Of a stretch of DNA of 64,000 bases, positions 1 through 9,249 are shown in pieces. Below the pieces are notes generated by a model. It was given only the letters and a program-made list of their open reading frames with translations, had not been told where the DNA came from and made no database searches. Numbering within the stretch: the first letter of the stretch is position 1; every line of letters begins with the position of its first letter. Both the position numbers and the translations under genes were made by a program. The DNA is from Planctomycetota bacterium (lineage in GTDB: Bacteria > Planctomycetota > Phycisphaerae > Phycisphaerales > UBA5793): NCBI GenBank assembly GCA_013112555.1, contig JABFGK010000002.1:868001-932000 (forward strand), in the 5' to 3' direction.

Positions 1-1
1 G

Positions 2-853
2 AGCAAGGAAACGCCCACCATCCATCGTGTCATCGATCCGGCAACCGGTGCGAAACGCCTCATTGTCTGGTCCGGGCTGTACCCGGCACGGCTGGCTGTG
101 AGCGAGGACGACGGCAACACCTGGTCCGAACTGGAACAAGCCGGCGACTGGGGCGGCATTGTCGTCATGGGGTGCGTTGAACGCCGGCGCGATGGCTCAT
201 ATCTGGCCATGTTTCACGATGATGGGCGCTTCTTTACCGCAAACGGCACAGCCACCGGTACGTTCACTTTGTATCAGACATTATCACACAGTGGCGGATT
301 GACATGGTCAGCGCCGGAAGCCGTCTGGTCCGGTTCGGATGTTCATCTGTGTGAGCCTGGAATCATTCGCTCGCCGGATGGCACAACGCTGGCCATCCTG
401 CTGCGTGAGAATCGACGGAAGCGCAACAGTCACGTCATGTTTTCGACTGATGAAGGCGCGACATGGTCGGCCCCGCGCGAATTGCCGGGAGCGTTGACGG
501 GCGATCGGCATACGGCCAAGTATGCACCGGACGGCCGGCTGTTCATTTCGTTTCGAGATACGACACTGGAAAGCCCGACCAAAGGCGATTGGGTCGGCTG
601 GGTGGGCACCTGGGATGACATCGTCAACGGTACCGAAGGGCAGTATCGCGTGCGGCTGAAGGACAACCTCGTCCGCGGCGATTGCGCGTATCCGGGGGTG
701 GATGTGTTGCCGGATGAAGTCGGTACGTTTGTCGTGACGACCTATGGCCACTGGGAACCGGACACACAGCCGTACATCCTGTCGGTACGGTTCACGCTGG
801 CGGAGTTGGATGCGATGTTGAAGGTGGGGGAGCACGTGCTGGCTGGGCAGTAG
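2..853 (+). CDS. Sialidase/neuraminidase-like protein, C-terminal part
   Basis: The reading frame is open from the first bases of the window, so the N-terminus lies upstream and the gene is partial. Three Asp-box-like motifs of the S-x-D-x-G-x-T-W type are visible: SEDDGNTW, SHSGGLTW (Asp replaced by Ser) and STDEGATW, spaced as the blades of a sialidase beta-propeller. A segment DCAYPGVDVLPDEVGTF followed by LSVRFTLAELD matches the end of exo-alpha-sialidase-type BNR proteins. Family members hydrolyse or bind terminal sialic acid or related sugars and are usually exported; no signal peptide can be judged because the start is missing. Catalytic residues cannot be assigned with certainty. It could be a non-catalytic BNR-repeat protein. 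Confidence 0.8.
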   Translation, partial: SKETPTIHRVIDPATGAKRLIVWSGLYPARLAVSEDDGNTWSELEQAGDWGGIVVMGCVERRRDGSYLAMFHDDGRFFTANGTATGTFTLYQTLSHSGGLTWSAPEAVWSGSDVHLCEPGIIRSPDGTTLAILLRENRRKRNSHVMFSTDEGATWSAPRELPGALTGDRHTAKYAPDGRLFISFRDTTLESPTKGDWVGWVGTWDDIVNGTEGQYRVRLKDNLVRGDCAYPGVDVLPDEVGTFVVTTYGHWEPDTQPYILSVRFTLAELDAMLKVGEHVLAGQ

Positions 854-1121
854 GAATTCATTCCTGCTGCTCGCTCGCGGATTTGATGACGGCACATCAC
901 GGGTTCTGCCTCGCTTTGCTCGGGGCCTGTGACATCGTGTCCCGACAAAGGAGAGAGAGGGAGAGGGCACATGCAATGTGCCCCTACGGCCCGGCCACTC
1001 CACACGCACACACACACCTTTCTCCCCCACCCCTCCCTGCCGGCGTGTGTTTTTTGCAGGGGCTTGAATGTGTGGCCGGCTGAATCGCTCTGTCGATCGG
1101 CCCTGTCTACACTGATAAACG

Positions 1122-1436
1122 ATGTCCCTTCACGGCCTGCTTTCTCATCTCGGCACCTGGGCAATAGCCACTACGTCGCTCGGTTCAGCGACCGACAAGG
1201 GCTCCTTTTTTTCGCAGATTGTGGTGCCGGCAGCTGTGTTGGCGGCCCTGCTGATCGCTGCTGGGATTGGGGTCCTGATGGCACGAAAAATGCTGGCAAG
1301 GCCTGACACGGATGATCCTGGTTTCACGCTGCATGAGTTGAAGGAAATGCACCAGGCCGGCACGCTGAGCGATGTGGAATATCGGGCGGCTCGCGACGCA
1401 TTGATTGCGAACATGACCACGAATCAGGACGAATAA
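1122..1436 (+). CDS. Small membrane protein with C-terminal SHOCT-like domain
   Basis: A 104-residue protein with one clear membrane segment near residues 29-52 (IVVPAAVLAALLIAAGIGVL), a short linker, and a C-terminal helical hairpin FTLHELKEMHQAGTLSDVEY. The latter fits the SHOCT pattern (short C-terminal domain, a leucine-rich helix, a G-[TL]-[IL]-[ST] turn and a second helix), which is thought to mediate oligomerisation. The N-terminus before the membrane segment might be a weak signal region. It stands alone between the sialidase end and clpX and is transcribed in the same direction. Specific function unknown. Confidence 0.7.
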   Translation: MSLHGLLSHLGTWAIATTSLGSATDKGSFFSQIVVPAAVLAALLIAAGIGVLMARKMLARPDTDDPGFTLHELKEMHQAGTLSDVEYRAARDALIANMTTNQDE

Positions 1437-1864
1437 TCCTGTAGGGCCTGTACAGGAACCGAGGAAACATGGCTGTGTGACCCGCCGGCGGGTCAAGACG
1501 GTGCGCCGGGCGGTCGATAAACCCATCGGCGAAGCTTGGTTGACGGCAGAATTTGCCCGTTTCGCAGGCGATTATCGGTCCGGTAACATCGTGCCGGCAC
1601 TGCGCAGATTCGGCAGTGTGTCGCGCAAGATGAACCGACAGAGACGTCGGCCCTGTCGCGGAGGGGCGTTTTGTCACAACTCGGCTGCGCGGACTGCCGG
1701 GAGTCGTGGGTGGATCCACGGAGAGTCCAACCGATCCACCGTTCATTCCCTGCATTCGCCGGCTACTATTGTGGTGTGAGTTCGTATTCGTAGACCGTTA
1801 CAACTGATTGCCATCTCTGTGTGTGTGAACCTGTTCGAGGCGATCAGTCAGAATAGAGGGGTCC
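1437..1864. other. Intergenic stretch upstream of clpX
   Basis: No convincing gene. A short inverted repeat CCTGTA...TACAGG (about 1439-1457) follows directly after the stop of the SHOCT protein but has no T-run. Open frames exist on both strands but their predicted peptides are Arg/Pro/Ser-rich and look like shadows. The clpX promoter presumably lies in the last 150 bases; I see no clear -10/-35 pair. Confidence 0.4.
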
Positions 1865-3331
1865 ATGGCCAAAAACCGCAGCGGATCGTCAGGTGACCAA
1901 AACACTCCCCCCCGCAGCAGCAGCAGTACGTCCAAGTCCGGCTCGGGAGCCGGTGGTGGATCAGGCTCGGGGACCGGCGGCAGTGGCGGTGGTCCCGGTG
2001 GCGGAAATGGCAACGGCGGCAGCGGCGATGACAGTGGCAGCAGCAGCGGCGGCGGTGGTGGTGGCGGCGGCTTCCGAGGACGTCGGGTGACCACCTGCTC
2101 GTTCTGTGGCAAGACGTCACGCGACGTCGGCCCCATGGTCGAGGGACCCAATGAGGTCTATATCTGTGCCAACTGCGTCGACCTGTGTCAGAACATCTTC
2201 CGACAGGAACGGCGACGGGTCGCAGCCGGCCAACCACTGTTTTCCACCATACCCAGCCCGCGCCAGATCAAGGACCATCTGGATCAGTACGTCATCGGCC
2301 AGGACATGGCCAAGCGGACCCTGTGCGTGGCGGTGCACAACCACTACAAACGACTCACACAACTCGACAAGGAAACCGGCGTCGAGCTCGATAAATCGAA
2401 CGTCCTGCTCGTCGGCCCGACCGGGTCCGGCAAGACGCTGCTGGCCCGCACGCTGGCGCGTGTGTTGCACGTGCCGTTTGCCATCGGCGATGCCACCACG
2501 CTCACCGAAGCCGGGTACGTCGGCGAGGACGTCGAGAATCTGCTGCTCAAACTGCTGCAGTCGGCAGACTACGACATCGAAGCAGCCCAGCGCGGCATCA
2601 TCTACATTGATGAAATCGACAAGATCGGCAAGACGAGCCACAACGTCTCGATCACGCGCGATGTGTCGGGCGAGGGCGTGCAGCAGTCTTTGCTGAAGAT
2701 GCTCGAAGGCACGGTCGCCAACGTCCCGCCCCAGGGTGGGCGCAAGCACCCCGAGCAGCAGTACATTCAGATTGATACGGCACAGATCCTCTTCATTGTC
2801 GGCGGCACGTTTGTCGGCATTGATGAGATCATTAAGAAGCGCCTCGGCAAACGGAAGATCGGGTTCTCCGCGACTCTGGCAGAGGACCTGCAGCATGAGA
2901 TGGATGAGAAGGCTGCCCTGCTGAGCCAGGTGACGGATGATGATGTCCTTGACTTCGGCCTGATTCCCGAACTCGTCGGGCGCCTGCCGGTGATCACGCC
3001 ACTCATGCCGTTGGATCAGGCAGCGATGATCAGCATTCTGACCGAACCGAAGAACGCGCTTATCAAGCAGTACCAGCACATGTTCTCACTCGAAGGCGCC
3101 GATCTTGATTTCACGCAGGACGCGCTGGAATGTATGGCCGACAATGCCATGCGGCGTGACACGGGTGCCCGGGCACTGCGAGCCGTGATTGAGAATCTGA
3201 TGCTGAATCTCATGTATGAACTGCCCGACGCGGACAGCAACGGCGTGACCTATGTGATCGATCGCAATGCGATCGAGAACAAGTTGCACCTGGGTGAGTT
3301 GACGACCCGTCGGAAGAAGGAATCGGCGTAA
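1865..3331 (+). CDS. clpX: ATP-dependent Clp protease ATP-binding subunit ClpX
   Basis: AAA+ unfoldase that feeds substrates to ClpP in the cytoplasm. Visible in order: a Gly/Ser-rich low-complexity stretch (about residues 15-70), the ClpX zinc-binding domain with CSFC near 78-81 and CANC near 101-104, Walker A GPTGSGKT (about 184-191), the pore loop GYVG (about 217-220), Walker B IIYIDEID (about 245-252), and the sensor region [19 protein letters not shown] supplies the IGF-type loop used to dock ClpP, so it should work with a protease. At 488 residues it is longer than typical ClpX (about 420-430) because of the Gly/Ser-rich N-terminal insert. No clpP or tig lies beside it, unlike in many bacteria. 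A perfect terminator follows, so it is probably the last gene of its transcript. Confidence 0.97.
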   Translation: MAKNRSGSSGDQNTPPRSSSSTSKSGSGAGGGSGSGTGGSGGGPGGGNGNGGSGDDSGSSSGGGGGGGGFRGRRVTTCSFCGKTSRDVGPMVEGPNEVYICANCVDLCQNIFRQERRRVAAGQPLFSTIPSPRQIKDHLDQYVIGQDMAKRTLCVAVHNHYKRLTQLDKETGVELDKSNVLLVGPTGSGKTLLARTLARVLHVPFAIGDATTLTEAGYVGEDVENLLLKLLQSADYDIEAAQRGIIYIDEIDKIGKTSHNVSITRDVSGEGVQQSLLKMLEGTVANVPPQGGRKHPEQQYIQIDTAQILFIVGGTFVGIDEIIKKRLGKRKIGFSATLAEDLQHEMDEKAALLSQVTDDDVLDFGLIPELVGRLPVITPLMPLDQAAMISILTEPKNALIKQYQHMFSLEGADLDFTQDALECMADNAMRRDTGARALRAVIENLMLNLMYELPDADSNGVTYVIDRNAIENKLHLGELTTRRKKESA

Positions 3332-3415
3332 GAGGCCGCACGGGTCAGCCGTAGTAGTAGTAGATCAGGACGAGCCTCGAGTCCTGACGACAGAAACCAC
3401 CACAACCGAATCTAG

Positions 3416-3443
3416 CCCACACATACCGATGTGTGGGTTTTTT
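3416..3443 (+). terminator. Rho-independent terminator after clpX
   Basis: Perfect 9-bp stem CCCACACAT (3416-3424) and ATGTGTGGG (3429-3437), loop ACCG, followed by six T at 3438-3443. A second smaller inverted repeat TCAGGAC...GTCCTGA (3365-3387) precedes it. Confidence 0.92.
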
Positions 3444-3673
3444 CTATGCACGATCATTCAATCACTTGCCGCCGATAGGTTCAACTCCGTACAGAGAGGA
3501 CCAAGCAACGGCGAGTGGCCGCATTCGTGGGGCATTCGTGTCGTTGACTCGCCCTACTTGATGCGCCCATACACACTCTCCTATGAACCGTGTGATTCCT
3601 GCTTTTGCCCCTTGACTTCCCGTGCCGGTAATGCTCAAATACCATAGAGAACCCATACAGACACCGTACTTTA

Positions 3674-3690
3674 TTGACAGGTTATCCACA
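3674..3690 (+). promoter_or_regulatory. TTGACA box next to a DnaA-box-like nonamer
   Basis: TTGACA at 3674-3679 looks like a -35 hexamer, and TTATCCACA at 3682-3690 matches the DnaA-box consensus. Both lie within 65 bases upstream of the mod start. A single nonamer can occur by chance and there is no cluster of further boxes, so this is not proposed as an origin. Confidence 0.3.
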
Positions 3691-3736
3691 ATCTGGTCAC
3701 AAGGCGGGTATCTCAGGCCCGCAAAGGGACTTACGC

Positions 3737-5557
3737 ATGCCGGTCCTTCAGTTCAAAGGCAAAACTGCGGTCGAAAACCACCACTGGACGGTTCCCCACC
3801 ACACGTTGGAGTTCGATCGGAAACTCTCGTGTCTCGGCAAAGGTGAAGAGCCGTCGCTTGATGGCAACCTGATCATCGAAGGTGACAACCTCCTGGCCCT
3901 CAAGGCTCTCCTGCCCACCCACGCGGGCAAGGTGAAGTGCATCTACATCGACCCGCCGTACAACACCGGCAACGAGGGATGGATCTACAACGACAATCTG
4001 ACTCAGCCGCAGTTCAAGGAGTGGATCGACAAGGAAGTCGGCAAGGAAGGCGAGGATGCCTGCCGGCACGACAAGTGGTGCTGCATGATGTACCCGCGCC
4101 TGGCGCTGTTGAAGGAGTTGCTGCATTCCGATGGTGTCATGCTCGTCTCTATTGACGACCATGAGTTGCAGCATCTCAGAATGCTAATGGATGAGCTATT
4201 CGGCGAAGAGAATCTCGTTGCATCGCTCGTGTGGGAGAAGGGTCGCAAGAACGATGCGAGGTTCTGGTCCGTCGGGCATGAATACATGTTCGTCTATGCG
4301 AAATCGAAGGATGGACTTAAGACGAAGGGGGTGGTCTGGCGAGAACCCAAGCCCGGTGCAGCAGAGTTGTGGGATGCATACGCCAGCCTTCGCAATGATA
4401 TTGGCGCGGATGACGCACAAGTTGAGTCGGCATTGAAGGAGTGGTTCGAGGAGCAGCCGGCCAAGCACCCCGTGAAAAAACTTCGCCGCTACTTGCACGT
4501 CGATCAATTTGGCCCGTGGCGCGACCGCGATATTTCTTGGCCGGGGGGGGGTGGTCCTCGATACGACGTGCCCCACCCAGAAACAGGCAAACCATGTGTC
4601 GTTCCCGACGCTGGCTGGCGCTTCGCACACCGCGAAGAAATGGAGCGGCAAATTGAGATTGGTCTGGTAGTCTTTCGCGAGGACCACACAAAGCCCCCCT
4701 TCCGGAAAGCACACCTGCGGCCGATTCCGGACGAAGTGCTCGACAACGGAGACTCTATTGAGATTGGCGATGAAGAGCCTGAGGAGTTAGACATCGGAAT
4801 GCAGGTGATGGGGAGTTACATCTATAAGCAATCGCAGATTGCAGTCAGATACCTTCGGAAACTCATGGGGAAGAAAGTCTTTCCGAATCCAAAAGACCAC
4901 GAAGTACTGGCCCGCCTTATCCGCTATTGCTCACCGCCGAACGCGCTGGTATTGGACTCGTTCGCCGGCAGTGGGTCAACTGGGCAAGCCACACTTGAAG
5001 CCAATCGATTGGATGGCGGGTCGCGGCAGTTCATTCTCGCCCAACAGAGGCACGATACCAAAGAGGACAAAAACAAAGGGCGAAACATCTGCAAGCTCGC
5101 GGCAGAGCGTGTCAAGCGGGCAGTGAAGCAAGAAGGCTACCAGAGCGGCTCCTTCACTTATGCGCGCCTCAGTGAGAGACCGCTGTTCGGGGAGTACAAG
5201 GACTTCGGCGAAGGCGAACTGCCGTCGTATGAAGACATCGCCAAGTATGTCTTCTACACCGAAACCAGCCAAGAGTTTCCGGGCACAACCAAGAAGAAGA
5301 ATCCGGCGTGGGACAAGAAAGCCGGCCGCATCGGCGAACACGGCGGGCGCTCGTATTACCTGTTATACCGGCCGAATCACATAATCGACTGGGCGCTGGA
5401 CACGGTGTTTCTCAAGGAGGTAGCAGCCAAAGACGGGAATCACGAACTTGTCATTTATTGTGAGAAAGTCTGGTTGCACCGCGAGCAGTTGCAGCAGTTC
5501 GAGCAGGAACACGGCAAGAAGGTTCGGCCGATGCTCGTCCCGTTCAATTTGAAGTGA
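3737..5557 (+). CDS. Type III restriction-modification DNA methyltransferase (Mod)
   Basis: Adenine-specific (N6) DNA methyltransferase subunit; in type III systems Mod also recognises the site and is needed by Res. The catalytic motif IDPPYNTGNEGW is near residue 71 and the AdoMet-binding motif DSFAGSGSTGQ near residue 408. The order DPPY then FxGSG is that of beta-class methylases such as Mod. I chose the ATG at 3737 (MPVLQFKGK...) because AAAGGGA lies 8 bases before it and family members begin with a similar sequence; an in-frame TTG at 3674 would add 21 residues. At 606 residues the length is usual. res begins 46 bases downstream, so the two form an operon. The coding sequence is visibly more AT-rich than the neighbouring housekeeping genes, consistent with horizontal acquisition. 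A run of nine G at about 4543-4551 is intact. Confidence 0.93.
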   Translation: MPVLQFKGKTAVENHHWTVPHHTLEFDRKLSCLGKGEEPSLDGNLIIEGDNLLALKALLPTHAGKVKCIYIDPPYNTGNEGWIYNDNLTQPQFKEWIDKEVGKEGEDACRHDKWCCMMYPRLALLKELLHSDGVMLVSIDDHELQHLRMLMDELFGEENLVASLVWEKGRKNDARFWSVGHEYMFVYAKSKDGLKTKGVVWREPKPGAAELWDAYASLRNDIGADDAQVESALKEWFEEQPAKHPVKKLRRYLHVDQFGPWRDRDISWPGGGGPRYDVPHPETGKPCVVPDAGWRFAHREEMERQIEIGLVVFREDHTKPPFRKAHLRPIPDEVLDNGDSIEIGDEEPEELDIGMQVMGSYIYKQSQIAVRYLRKLMGKKVFPNPKDHEVLARLIRYCSPPNALVLDSFAGSGSTGQATLEANRLDGGSRQFILAQQRHDTKEDKNKGRNICKLAAERVKRAVKQEGYQSGSFTYARLSERPLFGEYKDFGEGELPSYEDIAKYVFYTETSQEFPGTTKKKNPAWDKKAGRIGEHGGRSYYLLYRPNHIIDWALDTVFLKEVAAKDGNHELVIYCEKVWLHREQLQQFEQEHGKKVRPMLVPFNLK

Positions 5558-5603
5558 TCCGGCCACTGGCCTTTCCGAGGATGAGGAATATCGAGCAGCC
5601 GCG

Positions 5604-8183
5604 ATGAATCTGAAGGAATATCAGAAACGAGTGATTCAGGAAGTCGAGACGTATCTCGACCGCGTGGCTGCGTTGCGCGTAGAAGGCGAGACGCGCTTTG
5701 CTTCGATGGCTGCTTGGCAGGACTTGCGAATCTCCGGGACGTACACGCCGCACACAAACGGCATTGGTCAGGATATGCCGAACTTCACGATCAAGGTTCC
5801 CACCGGAGGCGGCAAGACACTGATCGCAACCCAGGTGCTTGGCTCGATACACCGAACGATCCTAAGAGATCGAAACGGGGCCGGGCTCGTACTGTGGGTG
5901 GTGCCAAGCAGCCAGATTTATCGCGATACGCTCAAACGGCTCGGGGATCGGCGTGACCTGTATCGCATCATGCTCGAGCATGCGGTATCGCGCCGGATCG
6001 AACTGTGGGAGAAATCGGACATTCATCGGCTTACCCCCGCGAAACTGCGGGACTCGCTCAACATTCTTGTGATTCAATTGGCGAGCACGAACCGCGAAAC
6101 GAAAGAGCAACTGAAGTTCTTCCGTGATTCGGGCGGCAACATCATGCAGCACTTTCCACCGGAAGATGATGTTGCGGCCCATGAGCAATTGAAGCAAAGC
6201 ACTCCGAATCTCGGAATCGTAACAAAGCAGGGCGTAAAGACCGAGCCACCAGACGGCGAACGGGGCCCGTGGCTCGTTGCCACATCGATTGGGAATCTGG
6301 TGGCGATGTGCAAGCCGGCCGTCATTCTTGACGAAGGACACAAAGCGACCAGTCAATTAGCCAGAGACACTATTGCAGGGTTCAACGCGTCGGTCGTGGT
6401 GGAACTCTCTGCCACACCACACAAGGGAGCGAACATCATTTCTCGGGTGAGCGGCCAGGAACTCCTTGACGAGGAGATGATCAAACTTCCGCTCAACATC
6501 GCGACCTCGGGCCAGAAATCGTGGAAGGACGCACTCACTCAGGCGAGAGATAAACAACGGGCATTGAAAGAACGGGCTGATCAGCACGCCATCACGACGG
6601 ACCACCGAGAGATGATCAGGCCGATCGTGCTCGTACAGGTGGAGCGAACCGGCAAGGAACAACGCGGAAACAAGGTCAGGGGGGCACGCGTTATTCACAG
6701 TGAAGATGTGCGGGAGTATCTGACTCAGCGCCTGGACGTTCCCGAACGCGCCATCGCAGTGAAAACATCGGAGACTGACGACATCGAAGGGATCGAGCTG
6801 CTCGATCCGGAGTGCCCGGTCGAGTGGATCATCACGAAAAGTGCGCTGCAGGAAGGGTGGGACTGCCCATTTGCATATATCCTGTGTTCGCTGAACAATA
6901 CCGGCAGCGGGCAATCAATGACGCAGTTGATCGGCCGTATTCTGCGGCAGCCCTACCAAAAGAGGGTGCCCATAGAAGAACTCAACGAAAGTTATATTTA
7001 CTGCCTGCATCGCAAGGCGGGTACAATCGCTCGGGAAGTCAAGCAGGCACTCGAAAAAGAAGGCTACGAGGGTGATCTTGAGGGTGTGATCACTGAGCCC
7101 GGGGAGAGGCAGCAGAAGCGAACGAAGGTGGCACGAATTCGTGACTCCTTCTCGTCGCTCTACAACCGCGAATTCGATGGGAAGATCTATCTACCTCGAT
7201 TCTGTGTTGTGAGTGGTCATACGGCCGAGCCGCTCGATTACTATCGGCATCTGCTGGCTCGCATTGATGTTGATGCGTTTGAATATGCATCAATCGACTG
7301 GCCGCTTGCCGAGGAACTCATGAAAGCAAAGGACCGTTTCTATCGGATATCTCTGGGTGAGGATCTGTCGCGCCAGTACGAAACGGAAATCGACTTGTAT
7401 GAGCCGGATACTCAGGTGCGGGCGTGGCTTGCCGCCAGCCTTCCCTTCGATTACCTAAGTTTTAAGCAACTCGCCCGCATAGTCTCAGGTGTCTGTGACC
7501 ATCTCTTACAATCAGAATTGCGACTGAAGGATCAGTTAGCCTTGGTCAAATTCGTGGTTCGGGATCATATTGAGGCATTTGTCCGCCAACAACTCGATGA
7601 GCAGACGAAGAAGGCCTTTGTCGATTTGTATGATGCAGGGCGCGTTCAGTTTTACCTGAAATGCACCGAGTGCCGCTTTGAGATACCGCCGGAGATAGAA
7701 GTTAGGGCGACGCGGCGACTTCGAAATGACGAAGATGAGGAGTTTAAGAAGTCGCTGTTTGATTATGTCGATGAATCTGAATTCAATGAGTATGAGAAGG
7801 TGGTCGCAATCTGCTTTGACGACGATGCCAACATACTCTGGTGGTACCGCAATCTGGTTGGAGCGGACAATTTCGCAATTCAGGGCTATCGGCGGGAAAA
7901 GATATACCCGGACTTTGTTGTCAAAGATGACGCAAACGGACGCGAGTTGCATCGCGTTATTGTCGTGGAGACCAAGGGTGATCATTTGGCGGGAAGTCTC
8001 GATACAGAGTACAAGACCAGTATCGCCAAGTACTTCGAGAGAGTGGGAAAGAGGGTCACCTGGCAGCAGTTAGGAGAGGAATTCAAGGACCACCAATTCA
8101 GGTTCCAGGTGATTCAGGAGACCGGAGACCACGGGCGCGACTGGCGTGATGAACTGCGCGGCCTCCTGGCTGCCAAAGACTAG
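5604..8183 (+). CDS. Type III restriction enzyme subunit (Res), DEAD/DEAH helicase with PD-ExK nuclease
   Basis: Partner of Mod: an ATP-dependent translocase/endonuclease that cuts unmethylated foreign DNA. Superfamily 2 motifs are visible in order: PTGGGKTLIATQ (about residues 67-78, Walker A), ILDEGHKATS (about 240, DEAH-like Walker B), VELSATPHKG (about 268, motif III) and QLIGRILRQPYQ (about 440, motif VI). Near the C-terminus YPDFVV (about 767) and VVETKGDH (about 786) form a PD-(D/E)xK nuclease site as in type III Res proteins. At 859 residues it is slightly short for Res (often 900-1000) but no motif is missing. It follows mod in the same direction. Base composition is AT-richer than the flanks. 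Both subunits look intact, so the system is probably functional, subject to sequence accuracy. Confidence 0.93.
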   Translation: MNLKEYQKRVIQEVETYLDRVAALRVEGETRFASMAAWQDLRISGTYTPHTNGIGQDMPNFTIKVPTGGGKTLIATQVLGSIHRTILRDRNGAGLVLWVVPSSQIYRDTLKRLGDRRDLYRIMLEHAVSRRIELWEKSDIHRLTPAKLRDSLNILVIQLASTNRETKEQLKFFRDSGGNIMQHFPPEDDVAAHEQLKQSTPNLGIVTKQGVKTEPPDGERGPWLVATSIGNLVAMCKPAVILDEGHKATSQLARDTIAGFNASVVVELSATPHKGANIISRVSGQELLDEEMIKLPLNIATSGQKSWKDALTQARDKQRALKERADQHAITTDHREMIRPIVLVQVERTGKEQRGNKVRGARVIHSEDVREYLTQRLDVPERAIAVKTSETDDIEGIELLDPECPVEWIITKSALQEGWDCPFAYILCSLNNTGSGQSMTQLIGRILRQPYQKRVPIEELNESYIYCLHRKAGTIAREVKQALEKEGYEGDLEGVITEPGERQQKRTKVARIRDSFSSLYNREFDGKIYLPRFCVVSGHTAEPLDYYRHLLARIDVDAFEYASIDWPLAEELMKAKDRFYRISLGEDLSRQYETEIDLYEPDTQVRAWLAASLPFDYLSFKQLARIVSGVCDHLLQSELRLKDQLALVKFVVRDHIEAFVRQQLDEQTKKAFVDLYDAGRVQFYLKCTECRFEIPPEIEVRATRRLRNDEDEEFKKSLFDYVDESEFNEYEKVVAICFDDDANILWWYRNLVGADNFAIQGYRREKIYPDFVVKDDANGRELHRVIVVETKGDHLAGSLDTEYKTSIAKYFERVGKRVTWQQLGEEFKDHQFRFQVIQETGDHGRDWRDELRGLLAAKD

Positions 8184-8227
8184 AGTCTATCCCTAAATCC
8201 ATTATGTTAATGTCGGTATAGTATTGC

Positions 8228-8464
8228 ATGGTACTGATACTGACAACGGAACAACTGGACGGGGTCTGTGAACGCATCCCCGACCCGCCGAAGAATCCGC
8301 TGGGCGGACGGCCGCCGCTGGACAAACGCAAGGCGGTGGGCGGCATCTTTTCGGATTCTCGACAACGGCACCAAATGGAAGGATATGCCGCGTCGCTACG
8401 TGAGCAAGAGCGCGGTGCATCGCTACTTCCAGCAGTGGGTACAGGACGGCGTGTTTGAACGTAA
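8228..8464 (+). pseudogene. Remnant of IS5-type transposase (N-terminal DUF4096 region), frameshifted
   Basis: The first frame gives LTTEQLDGVCERIPDPPK then GGRPPLDKRKAVGGIF; after a frame break near 8348 the next frame continues ILDNGTKWKDMPRRY and HRYFQQWVQDGVFER. Together this is the N-terminal domain of IS5-family transposases (DUF4096), in which the second half normally reads like GTxWRDLPxRYG...V..RF.RW..DGV. The DDE catalytic part is absent: the frame stops at 8462-8464 and unrelated coding sequence follows at once. A possible left end, with GAGTCTATCCCTAAATCC, lies just before it (about 8184-8202), immediately after the res stop. This is a dead fragment. Confidence 0.85.
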
Positions 8465-8713
8465 CCGAATCGCTCAACCTGGCTGCTGTTCAGTCACAAC
8501 GGGCTGGGTTCGACGTTCATTCCAAAGTTGAATGTCAGTATCAATCTGGCAGGCTCGAAACTGGCTGCCGGGCCGATCAACAGCACCGACGCCGGCAGAG
8601 CCGGCTTCACCCTGCCGATGCCGACCGTGGCTGATGAGCAGGAAGTCTGGTTCCAGGCCGTGCAATATGGCATCGCCACGAATTACATTGGCACACGGTT
8701 CGTCAAGCAATAA
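8465..8713 (+). pseudogene. Orphan C-terminal fragment of a secreted planctomycete-type protein
   Basis: The frame reads TWLLFSHNGLGSTFIP, KLNVSINLAGSKLAAGP and EVWFQAVQYG before a TAA stop at 8711-8713. It aligns by eye to the C-terminus of the subtilisin-like protease in this window (VYFIYSLKGLG..., VVVDLAGPQLAG..., TVWFQGVESG), so it is the end of a larger exported protein that carried the same terminal domain. It has no start or signal peptide and begins directly where the transposase remnant ends, which suggests a deletion or an IS-mediated rearrangement. Confidence 0.7.
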
Positions 8714-8745
8714 TGATCGTGTGAATCCATCTTCTCCCATTCCGT

Positions 8746-8791
8746 TAGCTCGCGGCTCCGCCGGGGGAATGATGCGCAAGCATCATGCATT
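8746..8791. repeat. Palindromic module A (double hairpin)
   Basis: A variant of the double hairpin seen at 24815, 44189 and 59955: a GC-rich stem (canonical form CCCCCGGCTCTGCCGGGGG) directly followed by ATGATGCGCAAGCATCAT, a 7-bp stem closed by a GCAA tetraloop. Here the first stem is imperfect (CGCGGCTCCGCCGGGGG). Confidence 0.85.
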
Positions 8792-9015
8792 GCCTCTCCC
8801 CCGTTATTCCGAGGATTATGCATGACGCAATCGATATGCGCGCTGCGTGGGGCGACGAAGACAAACTGACAGCGAACCTGATGTACCGGGCTCTTTCCTC
8901 AGCCACGAAGTGGCGTCTGGTGAACACACCGAGGGCGCAACTCGCCGGGTGCCGCGGCTTATACCGGGCGCAGCGAGGGAGAACCCGTGTCGGGTGACAG
9001 CGTATTGACCTCACT

Positions 9016-9246
9016 CGTCATTCCCGCGAACGCGGGAATCCATCTTCACTTCTTTCTACCGCCACCACCGGTGGCGGCTTTATGAACCCCCGGTGTGTTC
9101 ACCAGGGGCTAATCATGAAGGCCGTGCCCCCCTCTCCGTCATCCCAGCGCCTCCCCCATTGGCCGGGATCCAGGGAGATGAATGTGATCCATACGGTTTC
9201 CCTGCCGGATCTTCCGCTCAAAGCAGCGTTGATCCGGCCTACTTCC
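9016..9246. repeat. Mosaic palindromic repeat cassette
   Basis: Contains in order: the 9-bp-stem palindrome ATTCCCGCGAACGCGGGAAT (9020-9039), CCGCCACCACCGGTGGCGG followed by CTTT (9059-9081), a module with GTGTTCACCAGGGGCTAAT (about 9087-9122; second copy near 25569), a degenerate ATCCCGG module, and a module of about 80 bases with GCCGGATC...GATCCGGC arms (about 9168-9246; other copies at 44475 and 56419). It ends at the stop codon of the minus-strand receiver gene. Confidence 0.9.
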
Positions 9247-9249
9247 GCC

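Larger units (their letters stand above)
8714..9249. other. Gene-free stretch between the decayed fragments and the receiver-domain gene
   Basis: Contains hairpin modules (8746-8791 and 9016-9246, listed separately) and about 220 bases of unassigned sequence (8800-9015) with no convincing reading frame. It separates convergent genes. Confidence 0.5.

Noticed and set aside
1477-1779. 100-codon plus-strand frame downstream of the SHOCT gene
   Set aside because: Arg/Ser-rich, no ribosome site, no family, overlapped by an equally poor minus frame.
2117-3079. 320-codon open frame antisense to clpX
   Set aside because: Shadow of clpX; composition follows the third-codon bias of the sense gene.
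3682-3690. Perfect DnaA box TTATCCACA suggesting an origin
   Set aside because: Only one nonamer, no AT-rich unwinding region, no dnaA/dnaN nearby.
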